From the NCBI GenBank assembly GCA_902774925.1, contig CACYKE010000002.1:1-64000 (forward strand): a stretch of 64,000 nucleotides of DNA, read 5' to 3'. Positions 38,263 to 45,820 of this stretch are shown piece after piece (position 1 is the stretch's first letter; every line of letters begins with the position of its first letter). A program made the position numbers and the translations under genes. A model generated the notes under the pieces. That model did not search any database, had not been told where the DNA came from, and saw nothing but the letters and a program-made list of their open reading frames with translations. Origin of the DNA: an uncultured Prevotellaceae bacterium. Lineage in GTDB: Bacteria; Bacteroidota; Bacteroidia; Bacteroidales; Bacteroidaceae.

Positions 38263-39289
38263 TGGCATTATAGCGATGATCCATCGTAGCAAGAATCTCT
38301 TCTTCCGTTGAGAGGTTGAAATCGCCAGGAATGGTGTTCTTCAGCGAAGCAGCAGCCAGCGAATAATTCAACTGTCGCTGACGGTCACCTGGGAAGAGAC
38401 TGATGGCATGGAGGAAACCACCCATAAAGGCATCACCGACACCGACAGGATCTACCACATCAGGAATATCGATGATAGGAGCCTCCAACAGCGTATTATC
38501 GGTAAAGAGTAGCGCCGTCAGCGTGTGATGGTTAGAGTCAACGATGTTTCGCATACCCATCAGCCAGTGTTTGCAACGCGGATACTGGGCATGCAGTTCA
38601 TCGAACCATTCGCGATACTCCGGAATCTGCATCTTGAAGTTACTGTCGGTAGCCGTGAAAGGAGGCTGCGGATGCTGGGAAATCCAGTCGAACTCGATGG
38701 CATCACCAAACATCATGTCACAACGTGACAGCATACGCTGCAACGTTGCGCGTGGGTCGGCACCATACTTCCACAGGTTCTTGCGGTAGTTGATGTCGAA
38801 CGAAACAGTGATGCCCAGTTCGTCGGCAATATCCAATGCCTCGAAGGTCGCATCGGCAGCCTGTTGCGAGATAGCTGCCGTAATACCAGACACTTGGAAG
38901 ATATCAGCATCCTTCAGAATGTCGCGCCAGGGAATCATGCCAGGAGCAAGGTCGTAGTATGCCGAATGGTCGCGGTCGTACACCACCTTCGCAGCACGCA
39001 TTCCGGCAGCGGGTTCGAAATAATAGGTACCGATGCGCTGACCGCCATATACGATGCGGCTGATGTCCACACCCAACTGTGCCATACATTGGGCACCGGC
39101 ATGTCCGACGGGCGTATCTGGCAGACGCGTGATATACGTCACATCTTCGCCCTGTGTGGCAAGCGATACGGCCACATTGGCTTCACTGCCACCATACTTA
39201 CTTGTAAACATATCGCCCTGCGTCAGCCGCAACTGACCGGGCTTTGAGAAGCGGAGCAAAAGTTCTCCGAAAGTTACAATACGTTGCAT
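38237..39289 (-). CDS. PfkB-family sugar kinase, KDG kinase-like
   Basis: 350 residues of the PfkB/ribokinase family. GGSEANVAVSLATQG near 33, FDINYRKNLWKYG near 170 and the catalytic DPVGVGDAFMGGFLHA near 290 are typical of 2-keto-3-deoxygluconate kinases. It probably phosphorylates KDG or a similar keto sugar in the cytoplasm. It lies 26 bases after rnr and may be read from the rnr promoter. Its 3' end overlaps the DUF1537 gene by 26 bases in the opposite direction. Confidence 0.87.
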   Translation of the reverse strand: MQRIVTFGELLLRFSKPGQLRLTQGDMFTSKYGGSEANVAVSLATQGEDVTYITRLPDTPVGHAGAQCMAQLGVDISRIVYGGQRIGTYYFEPAAGMRAAKVVYDRDHSAYYDLAPGMIPWRDILKDADIFQVSGITAAISQQAADATFEALDIADELGITVSFDINYRKNLWKYGADPRATLQRMLSRCDMMFGDAIEFDWISQHPQPPFTATDSNFKMQIPEYREWFDELHAQYPRCKHWLMGMRNIVDSNHHTLTALLFTDNTLLEAPIIDIPDVVDPVGVGDAFMGGFLHAISLFPGDRQRQLNYSLAAASLKNTIPGDFNLSTEEEILATMDHRYNATTLYKTIE

Positions 39290-39315
39290 ATTAAAGTCTT
39301 GTGTTTGGTCTTTTA

Positions 39316-41559
39316 CTATTTGCGCTTTGCAGGTTTTTCGTCGGCCAACAGAAAGTCCAGCTGTCGTTTCTCGATGTTGGCACGAGCCACTTTGATACGC
39401 ACAGGATCACCCAACTGATATTTATTATGGTGACGGCGACCTACGAGGCAGTAGTTGCGCTCGTCGAAATCGTAGTAGTCGTCGTCGAGGTCGCGCATGG
39501 GAACCATACCCTCGCAGTGGTTCTCGTCGATTTCACAATAGATACCATACGACTGGATGCCAGAGATATGGGCGTCATACTCGTTACCAATCTTGTCGGC
39601 CATGAATTCCACCATCTTATACTTGATGCTGTCGCGCTCAGCCTGCTGGGCGGTTTGTTCCATATCGGAGCAATGTTCGCTCAGCTCCTCGTATTTCTCC
39701 TGATTGGCCGAACGTCCGCCATCCTGATATTTCGTCAGCAAACGATGCACCATCGTGTCCGGATAACGGCGAATAGGTGAGGTGAAATGGGTGTAATATT
39801 CGAAAGCCAGACCATAGTGCCCGATATTATGTGTAGAATATTTCGCTTTCATCATGGCTCGCAGGGCAACGGTCTCGATGAGGTTCTGCTCCTTCTTACC
39901 CTGACAGGCATCCATCAGCGCATTCAGCGACTTCGAGATAGCACCCTTGGTACCTGCCGTCTTCATCTTATAGCCGAACTTGACAACAAACTCACGCAAG
40001 GTTTCCAACTTGGTGGGGTCGGGCTGGTCGTGAACGCGATAGACAAAGGTTTTCTTAGCTTTTGGCTGTGGGCTCTTGGCTTTTGGCTTATCCACTTTGC
40101 CTATATGTTCAGCAACGGTGCGGTTGGCAAGCAGCATAAATTCCTCGATGAGCTGTGTGGCATCGTTCGATTTCTTAAAATACGCACGGACAGGTTTACC
40201 CTGTTCGTCGATATCGAAATGCAATTCCTCGCGGTCGAACTTGACGGCACCGCCCTTGAAACGACGTTCACGCAGTTTCTTGGCCAAACGGTCAAGCGTA
40301 CGCAGTTCCTCGGCATAGGGGTCAGTACTAGACTTGCTAGATTTACTAGAGGTACCAGATACCAAAATATCCTGTACTTCCTCATACGCATACCTTCTAT
40401 TACTCTTGATGACAGTATGGACAATGCGGTAGTTCTTGACGTTGGCTTCATCGTCCAAAGTGAAGACTACACTATAACATAGTTTCTCTTCGTCAGGACG
40501 CAGCGAACAGATGAAGTTGCAGAGTCGTTCAGGCAACATCGGAATGGTACGGTCGACGAGATAGACACTCGTGGCTCGCTTCGTCGCCTCTTTATCGATA
40601 GGGGAACCTTCCTTGACGTAATGCGAAACATCGGCAATATGCACACCGACCTCCCAAAGCTTTTGGCCGTTAGCTTTTAGCTTTTGGCTCACGGTCTCTT
40701 TGCCAATAGCCCTTATTGACAGCGCATCGTCAAAGTCTTTGGCATCCTTGGGGTCGATGGTACAGGTAAACACGTCACGGAAGTCCTCACGACGTGCAAT
40801 CTCCTGCGGGGTGATGCCTGGATCAATCTTCTCGGCAGCCTCTTCCACATGCTTGGGATAGGTATAGGGCAATCCATACTGTGCAAGGATGGCATGCATC
40901 TCAACATTGTTGTCACCCTCCTTACCTAACACGTCGATAACCTCACCGACGATATTCTTCGAATCCTTCGACGGCCACTGGGTAATCTTTACAACGGCCT
41001 TGTCACCAGTTTTGCCACCCTTCAGCTTTTTCTTCGGAATGAGGATATCGTGAACGAAGATGTTACCTTCTGTCACGAGGAAGGCGTAGTCTTTCTCCAC
41101 CTTCAGTTTACCCACGGCCTGATCGCGCTTGTGGGAAAGGATCTCGACGACCATTGCTTCCTTCATATGCTTCTCCCTGCGAGCCATCATCGCCACACGC
41201 ACACGGTCACCATTCATGGCAAACAACGAGTTACGCTCAGAGACAAAGATAGTCTTACCGCCATCGTCGGGCTGGAAAGAGTTCTTGCCGTTGGCCTTAC
41301 GGATGAACGTACCCTCCTGCACCTGTGTCTTCAGGTTCAGACGGTAGGAATTGTCCGACGCCTTCGTCAGGAAGTCGTCCCACGCCATTTCGTCCATTAC
41401 ATCGACAGCCAGCATCTTTGCCGGATGCGTCGAAAGCTTTAGCTCCCTGAATATTTGTTTCAACGAGAATGTCTCGTTCGGATTCTGCTGAAACAGGGTC
41501 TGCAGCATCTCTACCAGACGCTGCTTGGTCAGTCGTTTTCCACTCTTGTGCTTGCTCAT
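39316..41559 (-). CDS. rnr: Ribonuclease R
   Basis: 747 residues: an N-terminal winged helix, two cold-shock domains (GTFIRKANGKNSF, VVEILSHKRDQAVGKL), the RNB catalytic domain with the metal-binding TIDPKDAKDFDDALS (about 275), GVHIADVSHYV and YSTHNIGHYGLAF, and a C-terminal S1 domain ending in a basic tail. It degrades structured RNA from the 3' end. Three short repeats are in frame: 40656-40690, 40327-40361 and 40055-40090. The promoter TAtcTTTG lies just upstream on the minus strand (about 41596 to 41589). Confidence 0.96.
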   Translation of the reverse strand: MSKHKSGKRLTKQRLVEMLQTLFQQNPNETFSLKQIFRELKLSTHPAKMLAVDVMDEMAWDDFLTKASDNSYRLNLKTQVQEGTFIRKANGKNSFQPDDGGKTIFVSERNSLFAMNGDRVRVAMMARREKHMKEAMVVEILSHKRDQAVGKLKVEKDYAFLVTEGNIFVHDILIPKKKLKGGKTGDKAVVKITQWPSKDSKNIVGEVIDVLGKEGDNNVEMHAILAQYGLPYTYPKHVEEAAEKIDPGITPQEIARREDFRDVFTCTIDPKDAKDFDDALSIRAIGKETVSQKLKANGQKLWEVGVHIADVSHYVKEGSPIDKEATKRATSVYLVDRTIPMLPERLCNFICSLRPDEEKLCYSVVFTLDDEANVKNYRIVHTVIKSNRRYAYEEVQDILVSGTSSKSSKSSTDPYAEELRTLDRLAKKLRERRFKGGAVKFDREELHFDIDEQGKPVRAYFKKSNDATQLIEEFMLLANRTVAEHIGKVDKPKAKSPQPKAKKTFVYRVHDQPDPTKLETLREFVVKFGYKMKTAGTKGAISKSLNALMDACQGKKEQNLIETVALRAMMKAKYSTHNIGHYGLAFEYYTHFTSPIRRYPDTMVHRLLTKYQDGGRSANQEKYEELSEHCSDMEQTAQQAERDSIKYKMVEFMADKIGNEYDAHISGIQSYGIYCEIDENHCEGMVPMRDLDDDYYDFDERNYCLVGRRHHNKYQLGDPVRIKVARANIEKRQLDFLLADEKPAKRK
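40055..40090 (-). repeat. AGCCAAAAGC-family repeat inside rnr (third insert)
   Basis: On the coding strand TAAGCCAAAAGCCAAGAGCC and CACAGCCAAAAGCTAA read as KPKAKSPQPKAKK, in a different frame from the first rnr insert. The insert is in the linker before FVYRVHDQPD. Confidence 0.8.
40327..40361 (-). repeat. CTAGA-family repeat inside rnr (second insert)
   Basis: On the coding strand GGTACCTCTAGTAAATCTAG followed by CAAGTCTAGT reads as GTSSKSSKSS, in frame. Confidence 0.8.
40656..40690 (-). repeat. AGCCAAAAGC-family repeat inside rnr (first insert)
   Basis: On the coding strand AGCCAAAAGCTAAAAGCTAA and CGGCCAAAAGCTTT read as SQKLKANGQKL between IRAIGKETV and WEVGVHIADV, close to the RNB active-site motifs. 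Confidence 0.85.
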
Positions 41560-41603
41560 AGCCGTTTGTTTTTAAGTTTCTGATGGCAAAGATACAAAAA
41601 AAT

Positions 41604-41684
41604 GCACAATGCACAATGCACAACACACCATTTTTTTTGAGGCGGCAGCAAATTCTTCACTCTTCACTCTTCACTTTTCACTTT
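41604..41684. repeat. GCACAAT and TTCACTC micro-repeats between rnr and the element
   Basis: GCACAATGCACAATGCACAA (41604-41625) and TTCTTCACTCTTCACTCTTC with ACTTTTCAC (41653-41682) are short tandem arrays in the divergent promoter region of rnr and the original DUF2851 gene. Confidence 0.8.
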
Positions 41685-41690
41685 TTTTCG

Positions 41691-41702
41691 TACCTTTGCA
41701 GC
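41691..41702 (+). promoter_or_regulatory. Original DUF2851 promoter, now stranded at the element's left end
   Basis: TAccTTTG at 41691-41698 lies four bases before ATG at 41703, as in the histidine kinase gene. The element entered just after this promoter, so it now drives only a 12-codon stub. Confidence 0.65.
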
Positions 41703-41737
41703 ATGGAACAACTTCTGCATTATTGCTGGAAACATAA
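41703..41737 (+). repeat. Left attachment repeat (attL)
   Basis: Identical to 59745-59779 over 35 bases, beginning ATGGAACAACTTCTGCATTA. The flanking bases differ (C and T before, T and G after), so the identity ends sharply. Confidence 0.92.
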
Positions 41738-41741
41738 TTAA
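41703..41741 (+). pseudogene. 12-codon stub of the DUF2851 gene
   Basis: The left attachment copy keeps the native promoter and start codon and reads MEQLLHYCWKHN, then TAA from the element. It is the 5' fragment left by integration and is unlikely to have a function, though it would be transcribed. Confidence 0.8.
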
Positions 41742-41808
41742 ATATTATAATATGCTTCATAAATTATTGAAAAACAAACGTTTAACATTTTTTATCCAAA
41801 AATATAAA

Positions 41809-41860
41809 GTGCACCAATATTATTATTTGTACCTTTGTAGCGTGCACCATAGGGTGCACC
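41809..41860 (+). promoter_or_regulatory. Integrase promoter with three GTGCACC sites
   Basis: GTGCACC lies at 41809-41815, 41842-41848 and 41854-41860. The box TAccTTTG at 41830-41837 sits between the first two, so one site is between the promoter boxes and one is at the expected start. Two more copies lie at the right end (59683 and 59695). They could be repressor operators or integrase arm sites; GTGCAC is itself a palindrome. Confidence 0.6.
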
Positions 41861-41879
41861 AATAATAAAAAATGTGATT

Positions 41880-43319
41880 ATGAAGGTAGAAAAGGCTACA
41901 ATTAAATTGGTTCTAAGAACAAATAAAGTTCTGAGTAATGGTAATCATCCTATAATGATAAGAGTCAACTGGGGTGGTAGAAGAGCAGAAAAAAGCACAG
42001 GGTATTCCTGTAAGAAGAATGATTGGAACGAAAAAAGATGCCTTCTTAAAGAAGGTAAAGGAGGCATTGCAAATGCCCTGCAAATCAACGTACTGCTATC
42101 AGAGAAGATAAAGAAGGCTGAATCCATAAGGAACGAATTTGTATTGGAAGGTAAGCCATATTCCGCAGCAGAAATAATAGCGAAACTGGATGATGAAACA
42201 TTGGAAAACAAACCTTCAATTGACCTTCTAGATTTCAAAATTGAGTATCAGTCAAAAAGGCACCTTCGTCTTGAAACAATTGGCAGCATAAACACATCCA
42301 TAAAACTATTCTGTCGATTTATGAACAAAAATTCTATCTCGTTATCAGAAATAACAAAAACTGATGTAGAATCATTTGGCAGATGGATGACAAATAAGGG
42401 ATATAAAACAAATAGCATTATTGTGACTTTACACAATTTATCTGCAATTCTTTCATATGCTGTGGAACGTGGAGTTTTAGAAGATTCTCCGTTTAGGAAT
42501 TTCAACGTAAGTAAGAAATATCACCAGGAAACACATACCCAACCGATTGGAAAGGATACCTTGACACTCTTAAAACGCTATTATCTTGAATACATATCTA
42601 CTATAGGGAGCGATGAAGTAATATGGAAAAAATCCATGAGCTTATCAAGTAAGTTATTTGCAATAAATGTTTTTTTGATTTCATACGAATTGCAGGGCTT
42701 GGCATTAGTAGATTTGGCAAATCTGACTAGTAATGAAGTTAAAGATATGGAGTATTCGACTGATGGGAAAGGTTACTTATTAATAAAAACACATAGGCGC
42801 AAAACGGGCAAGGAAGTTCGTATAGTTTTATCACCAGACCCATTTAACTATCCTTTATTTCTCCCATATCTTAAGAACATGGATGAAACAGGTTATTTTC
42901 TTCCCATTTTTCGTAAAAAAGATGATACCGAAAAGAAAAGGCTTCATCGTATCAGATATGCAACTGAATGGGTAAATCGTAGATTAAAGGGGTATAATAA
43001 CGTAAGCGGGTTTAAGCCATATAAAGGAATCTGGAAAGAGTTTAACGAATGGCTCACTAATTATACTAAGGACAACAATATACGATTAAAGAAAAAAGTT
43101 GTTATAAACAAAAAGAATGTGAAAAGTTATCTTATTGATGAAACTACTACATTTTATGCAGCAAGGCACACTTTTGCTAGCAATTTTATTAATTCTGAGG
43201 GCGCAACGGCAGGCGAATTGGCAACTCTATTAGGTAGGAACGTATCTGGTATTGACAGATATATAAAAGAGCTGAAAACGGTTCAAGACATAATTGCAGC
43301 TAGAAAAAAGATGGAATGA
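41880..43319 (+). CDS. int: Tyrosine recombinase (integrase), IntDOT-like
   Basis: 479 residues from the ATG at 41880 (a GTG six bases earlier is possible). An N-terminal arm-binding region (1-95) is followed by a SAM-like core-binding domain (about 105-200) and the catalytic domain. The active site shows Lys in THRRKTGKE, Arg in YAARHTFASNF and Tyr in IDRYIKEL. The usual first Arg appears absent (QGLALVDLANL), as reported for the CTnDOT integrase. It lies beside the left repeat and should catalyse integration into the first codons of DUF2851. GTGCACC sites surround its promoter. Confidence 0.92.
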   Translation: MKVEKATIKLVLRTNKVLSNGNHPIMIRVNWGGRRAEKSTGYSCKKNDWNEKRCLLKEGKGGIANALQINVLLSEKIKKAESIRNEFVLEGKPYSAAEIIAKLDDETLENKPSIDLLDFKIEYQSKRHLRLETIGSINTSIKLFCRFMNKNSISLSEITKTDVESFGRWMTNKGYKTNSIIVTLHNLSAILSYAVERGVLEDSPFRNFNVSKKYHQETHTQPIGKDTLTLLKRYYLEYISTIGSDEVIWKKSMSLSSKLFAINVFLISYELQGLALVDLANLTSNEVKDMEYSTDGKGYLLIKTHRRKTGKEVRIVLSPDPFNYPLFLPYLKNMDETGYFLPIFRKKDDTEKKRLHRIRYATEWVNRRLKGYNNVSGFKPYKGIWKEFNEWLTNYTKDNNIRLKKKVVINKKNVKSYLIDETTTFYAARHTFASNFINSEGATAGELATLLGRNVSGIDRYIKELKTVQDIIAARKKME

Positions 43320-43383
43320 GCACTCCATAATTTGTTTCGGCTACTATGACCAAGCGATTCCCCAATAACTTTGCTTACAACAA

Positions 43384-43610
43384 TTATTTATCACCAATCA
43401 TGGAATCGATTTCCCTCAGTATATCTCGTAGTTCTTTCTTTGCTTTATCAGATTTTACGTGCATCAGCTTCTCTTGCACTTGCTCCTTATAATCATGGAT
43501 TTCACCAGACAGGCTATCCCACCAGTAGCGCAAGTAAACACTCCATCCCTTTCATCCTCATCTTCATAACCTTCAAGGCTCTCTGTGAGATATACAAGTA
43601 TATGGAAGAA
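43384..43610 (-). pseudogene. Frameshifted gene remnant
   Basis: On the minus strand one frame reads HILVYLTESLEGYEDEDERD and a second, one base shifted, continues YLRYWWDSLSGEIHDYKEQ, VQEKLMHVKSDKAKKELRD and a proper end ILREIDSMIGDK. Joined by a one-base change near 43540 they make a believable acidic, helical protein. No start codon is present, so I read it as a decayed 3' fragment. I do not recognise the family. Confidence 0.4.
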
Positions 43611-43614
43611 AAAT

Positions 43615-43640
43615 GGTGCATCCTTTCATTGGATTGCACC
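43615..43640 (-). terminator. Terminator after the zinc-ribbon genes
   Basis: On the minus strand GGTGCAATCC and GGATGCACC pair (one bulged A) around AATGAAA and are followed by ATTTTTC, 30 bases past the stop codon of the last zinc-ribbon gene. Confidence 0.75.
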
Positions 43641-43669
43641 ATTCATCGCTTCATTTTGCAACAATAGAG

Positions 43670-44680
43670 TTATCTAATACTATCATTCCCGTCATCATTT
43701 ATTTCATCGGTGAATGCACCTATAGCCGTTATAGTTTCACTATCGTTAGTTCTGTTTATGTATTCCTCCATGTTGCTCTTATAATCATTAAAATCATCAA
43801 TGAACCAGTCATCGTTTTCAAAAACCAGTTTTATCTGCTTAGAATTCTTTAATTCGTCATTCTTTCCGTACTTTACATAATCTTGAACAGTAGCCAACGC
43901 TGTTGATTCTGTAATTAATTCCACTTCCAGGACTGTTACCGAATTTATGTTGCTATCATCTACACTTCCACTGTTAGACCAAAAGTAAGAGCCAAAATAT
44001 CCCATATCACTTTCTGGATATTCGTTGTCATATTTCTCGTTAACAGCATTGTATAGCTTTTTAAATGATTCTGAAAAATACTTGTTCACAAAGGTCTTTT
44101 CGGGAGTTGATGGCACACCATCACATATTTGTTGTAACCGATGCTTAATGTATGCCTCTGAATGGACATCGTTAATATCCTCTACTATAGAATCAGAGTC
44201 CACGATTATTGAGTCAGAATCAGATACGACTGCTGCTTTTGACCCTTCTGTTGTATTACTAGACCCCAAGAAATACCAGCCGCCAATCAGTGCCAATGCT
44301 ATAATACCAACAATAACAAGTATTATATACTTTGATTTGGAAGAGCTCTCAGTTTCTTCAACAACATCCCTGCCAGCATCCTCATAATTAGTAGTTACAA
44401 CATTTTCTTCACCACTGACAAGATTATAACCACATTCCTGGCAGAAAGTATCACCCTCACTAACATCAGCCCCACATTGAGGACACTGCCCCAATGCAGG
44501 TTCTGCATCTAAAGATATAGGTTCATTAATTCGCTTTCCGCATTCTTGGCAGAAAGTATCGTCATCATTCACAGGTGCTCCACAATGAGGGCATTGGCTT
44601 TGCGAAATAGGTTTTCCACACTCAGTACAGAAATTACTTTCTTCGAGTAATTCGGCACCACAATACTTGCATTTTTTCAT
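43670..44680 (-). CDS. Membrane protein with three N-terminal zinc ribbons
   Basis: 336 residues. Three CxxC-x12-CxxC zinc ribbons lie at about 4-22 (CKYCGAELLEESNFCTECG), 30-48 and 69-87. A linker follows, one membrane helix near 118-138 (YIILVIVGIIALALIGGWYF), and about 190 residues beyond it with a domain containing AYIKHRLQQICDGVPS. The ribbons should be cytoplasmic and the C-terminal part periplasmic. It is the third of three related leftward genes in the element. Function unknown; possibly envelope stress sensing or element-encoded surface exclusion, both speculative. Confidence 0.65.
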   Translation of the reverse strand: MKKCKYCGAELLEESNFCTECGKPISQSQCPHCGAPVNDDDTFCQECGKRINEPISLDAEPALGQCPQCGADVSEGDTFCQECGYNLVSGEENVVTTNYEDAGRDVVEETESSSKSKYIILVIVGIIALALIGGWYFLGSSNTTEGSKAAVVSDSDSIIVDSDSIVEDINDVHSEAYIKHRLQQICDGVPSTPEKTFVNKYFSESFKKLYNAVNEKYDNEYPESDMGYFGSYFWSNSGSVDDSNINSVTVLEVELITESTALATVQDYVKYGKNDELKNSKQIKLVFENDDWFIDDFNDYKSNMEEYINRTNDSETITAIGAFTDEINDDGNDSIR

Positions 44681-44709
44681 ATTGCGTAATTCGTTAATGT
44701 TGACCTATA

Positions 44710-45708
44710 TTAATAACTATACATGTCTTGGGTGATAGTCCTTTCCATCTGTTGAGCTTTCTTGTCAAAGTCTTCCATTTCTTGCCTGAACGCATTGAGT
44801 TCGTCGCTCTTTCCTGCGTTACGTGCAAGTGAGATTAGCTCTCTGAATATCCTATCTCCCTTTAATCTTAAATCACTTAATGTTGCCACAGCATTAACTC
44901 CCAAGTTTTGGTCACTTCCGCTGCTAGATGCTACCCTAACATACTGGTTATAGACATTATTCATTTCTACCATTATCTGTTGTATTTCATTGACCAGACT
45001 CATTGCTTTGGCATTGAATTCTTGCTGATTATCTGTGTCTCCCGTATTATCTGGTTCTGGTTCTTCAACCTGTTTCCTTGCAGTTCTTTCACGTTCTTCC
45101 CTACTCACGTTTACAATAGAATTTATTTTATATAAACCATCTTCCTTGACTATCCCGAGCCTTATTTTATAATCACTCGTATCTTGGCATCCTTCGGAAT
45201 AACCCCAAGTGTTTGTAACTAGAAAAGTATTAGGCGAGACTGGCTCAATCTGTCTATTAAGTAAAGAATCCATATCTCCCCCATATTCATAGAAGAAAAG
45301 CCATGTAGCCAAGCACTCCCCATCGCATTCATAGTCATATTCATCTCTTAATGTTTTAAGTGCGTTTGCAGTAATGTGTTTCTTAACATAAGCATAATCA
45401 GAGCCATCGGCATCTTGCTCCCAGTCTGCATAAAACTTCTCAATAAATTGTTTCTCTTCCTCTTGTACATTTTCATCCTGGGTCTCACTAAATGTTTCTC
45501 CAGGATTCTGTCCCCTTATGAAATACCAACTGCCACCAATTAATGCTAATACTGCAACCACAGCCAGCGTAATAATCAATGGTTTCTTGGATGTTGAGCT
45601 ACTATCTTCTGTGATGTTATCAGTTGAATCACCACATGGGGCTCCACACTTGGGACAGAACTTAGCCCCGTCACTCAGTTGAGTGCCACATTTGTTACAA
45701 TATGCCAT
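44710..45708 (-). CDS. Membrane protein with one zinc ribbon
   Basis: 332 residues: zinc ribbon CNKCGTQLSDGAKFCPKCG, Ser/Thr linker, membrane helix near 44-65 (LIITLAVVAVLALIGGSWYF), then an exported part with an NTF2-like stretch (QFIEKFYADWEQDADGSDYA) and a C-terminal helical region (VNEIQQIMVEMNNVYNQYV). It shares the ribbon-helix architecture, but little of the outer domain, with its neighbours, suggesting a shared anchor on different outer domains. Spacing to the next gene is 29 bases, so they are probably cotranscribed. Confidence 0.65.
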   Translation of the reverse strand: MAYCNKCGTQLSDGAKFCPKCGAPCGDSTDNITEDSSSTSKKPLIITLAVVAVLALIGGSWYFIRGQNPGETFSETQDENVQEEEKQFIEKFYADWEQDADGSDYAYVKKHITANALKTLRDEYDYECDGECLATWLFFYEYGGDMDSLLNRQIEPVSPNTFLVTNTWGYSEGCQDTSDYKIRLGIVKEDGLYKINSIVNVSREERERTARKQVEEPEPDNTGDTDNQQEFNAKAMSLVNEIQQIMVEMNNVYNQYVRVASSSGSDQNLGVNAVATLSDLRLKGDRIFRELISLARNAGKSDELNAFRQEMEDFDKKAQQMERTITQDMYSY

Positions 45709-45738
45709 AATAATATATTTTAATTAATATCATACATT

Positions 45739-45801
45739 CTATGAATTAATCCTTCGGGCGTAAGTATCTAATTCAGTTCCATAGTTGGTACAATACGCCA
45801 T
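45739..45801 (-). pseudogene. Fossil N-terminus of a zinc-ribbon gene
   Basis: A 20-codon frame reads MAYCTNYGTELDTYARRINS and then stops. It aligns with MAYCNKCGTQLSDGAKFCPK of the next gene, with the second Cys changed to Tyr and the ribbon lost. It fills the only long gap in the zinc-ribbon gene set and marks a further, decayed duplicate. Confidence 0.6.
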
Positions 45802-45820
45802 ATGTTAGTGATTTCTTAAC

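Noticed and set aside
41703..41737. Attachment site within a tRNA gene
   Set aside because: The 35-bp repeat is the start of a protein-coding gene; no tRNA fold is present in the window.
43371..43667. 98-codon plus-strand frame after the integrase
   Set aside because: The minus strand has better coding signs (a decayed gene) and a terminator there.
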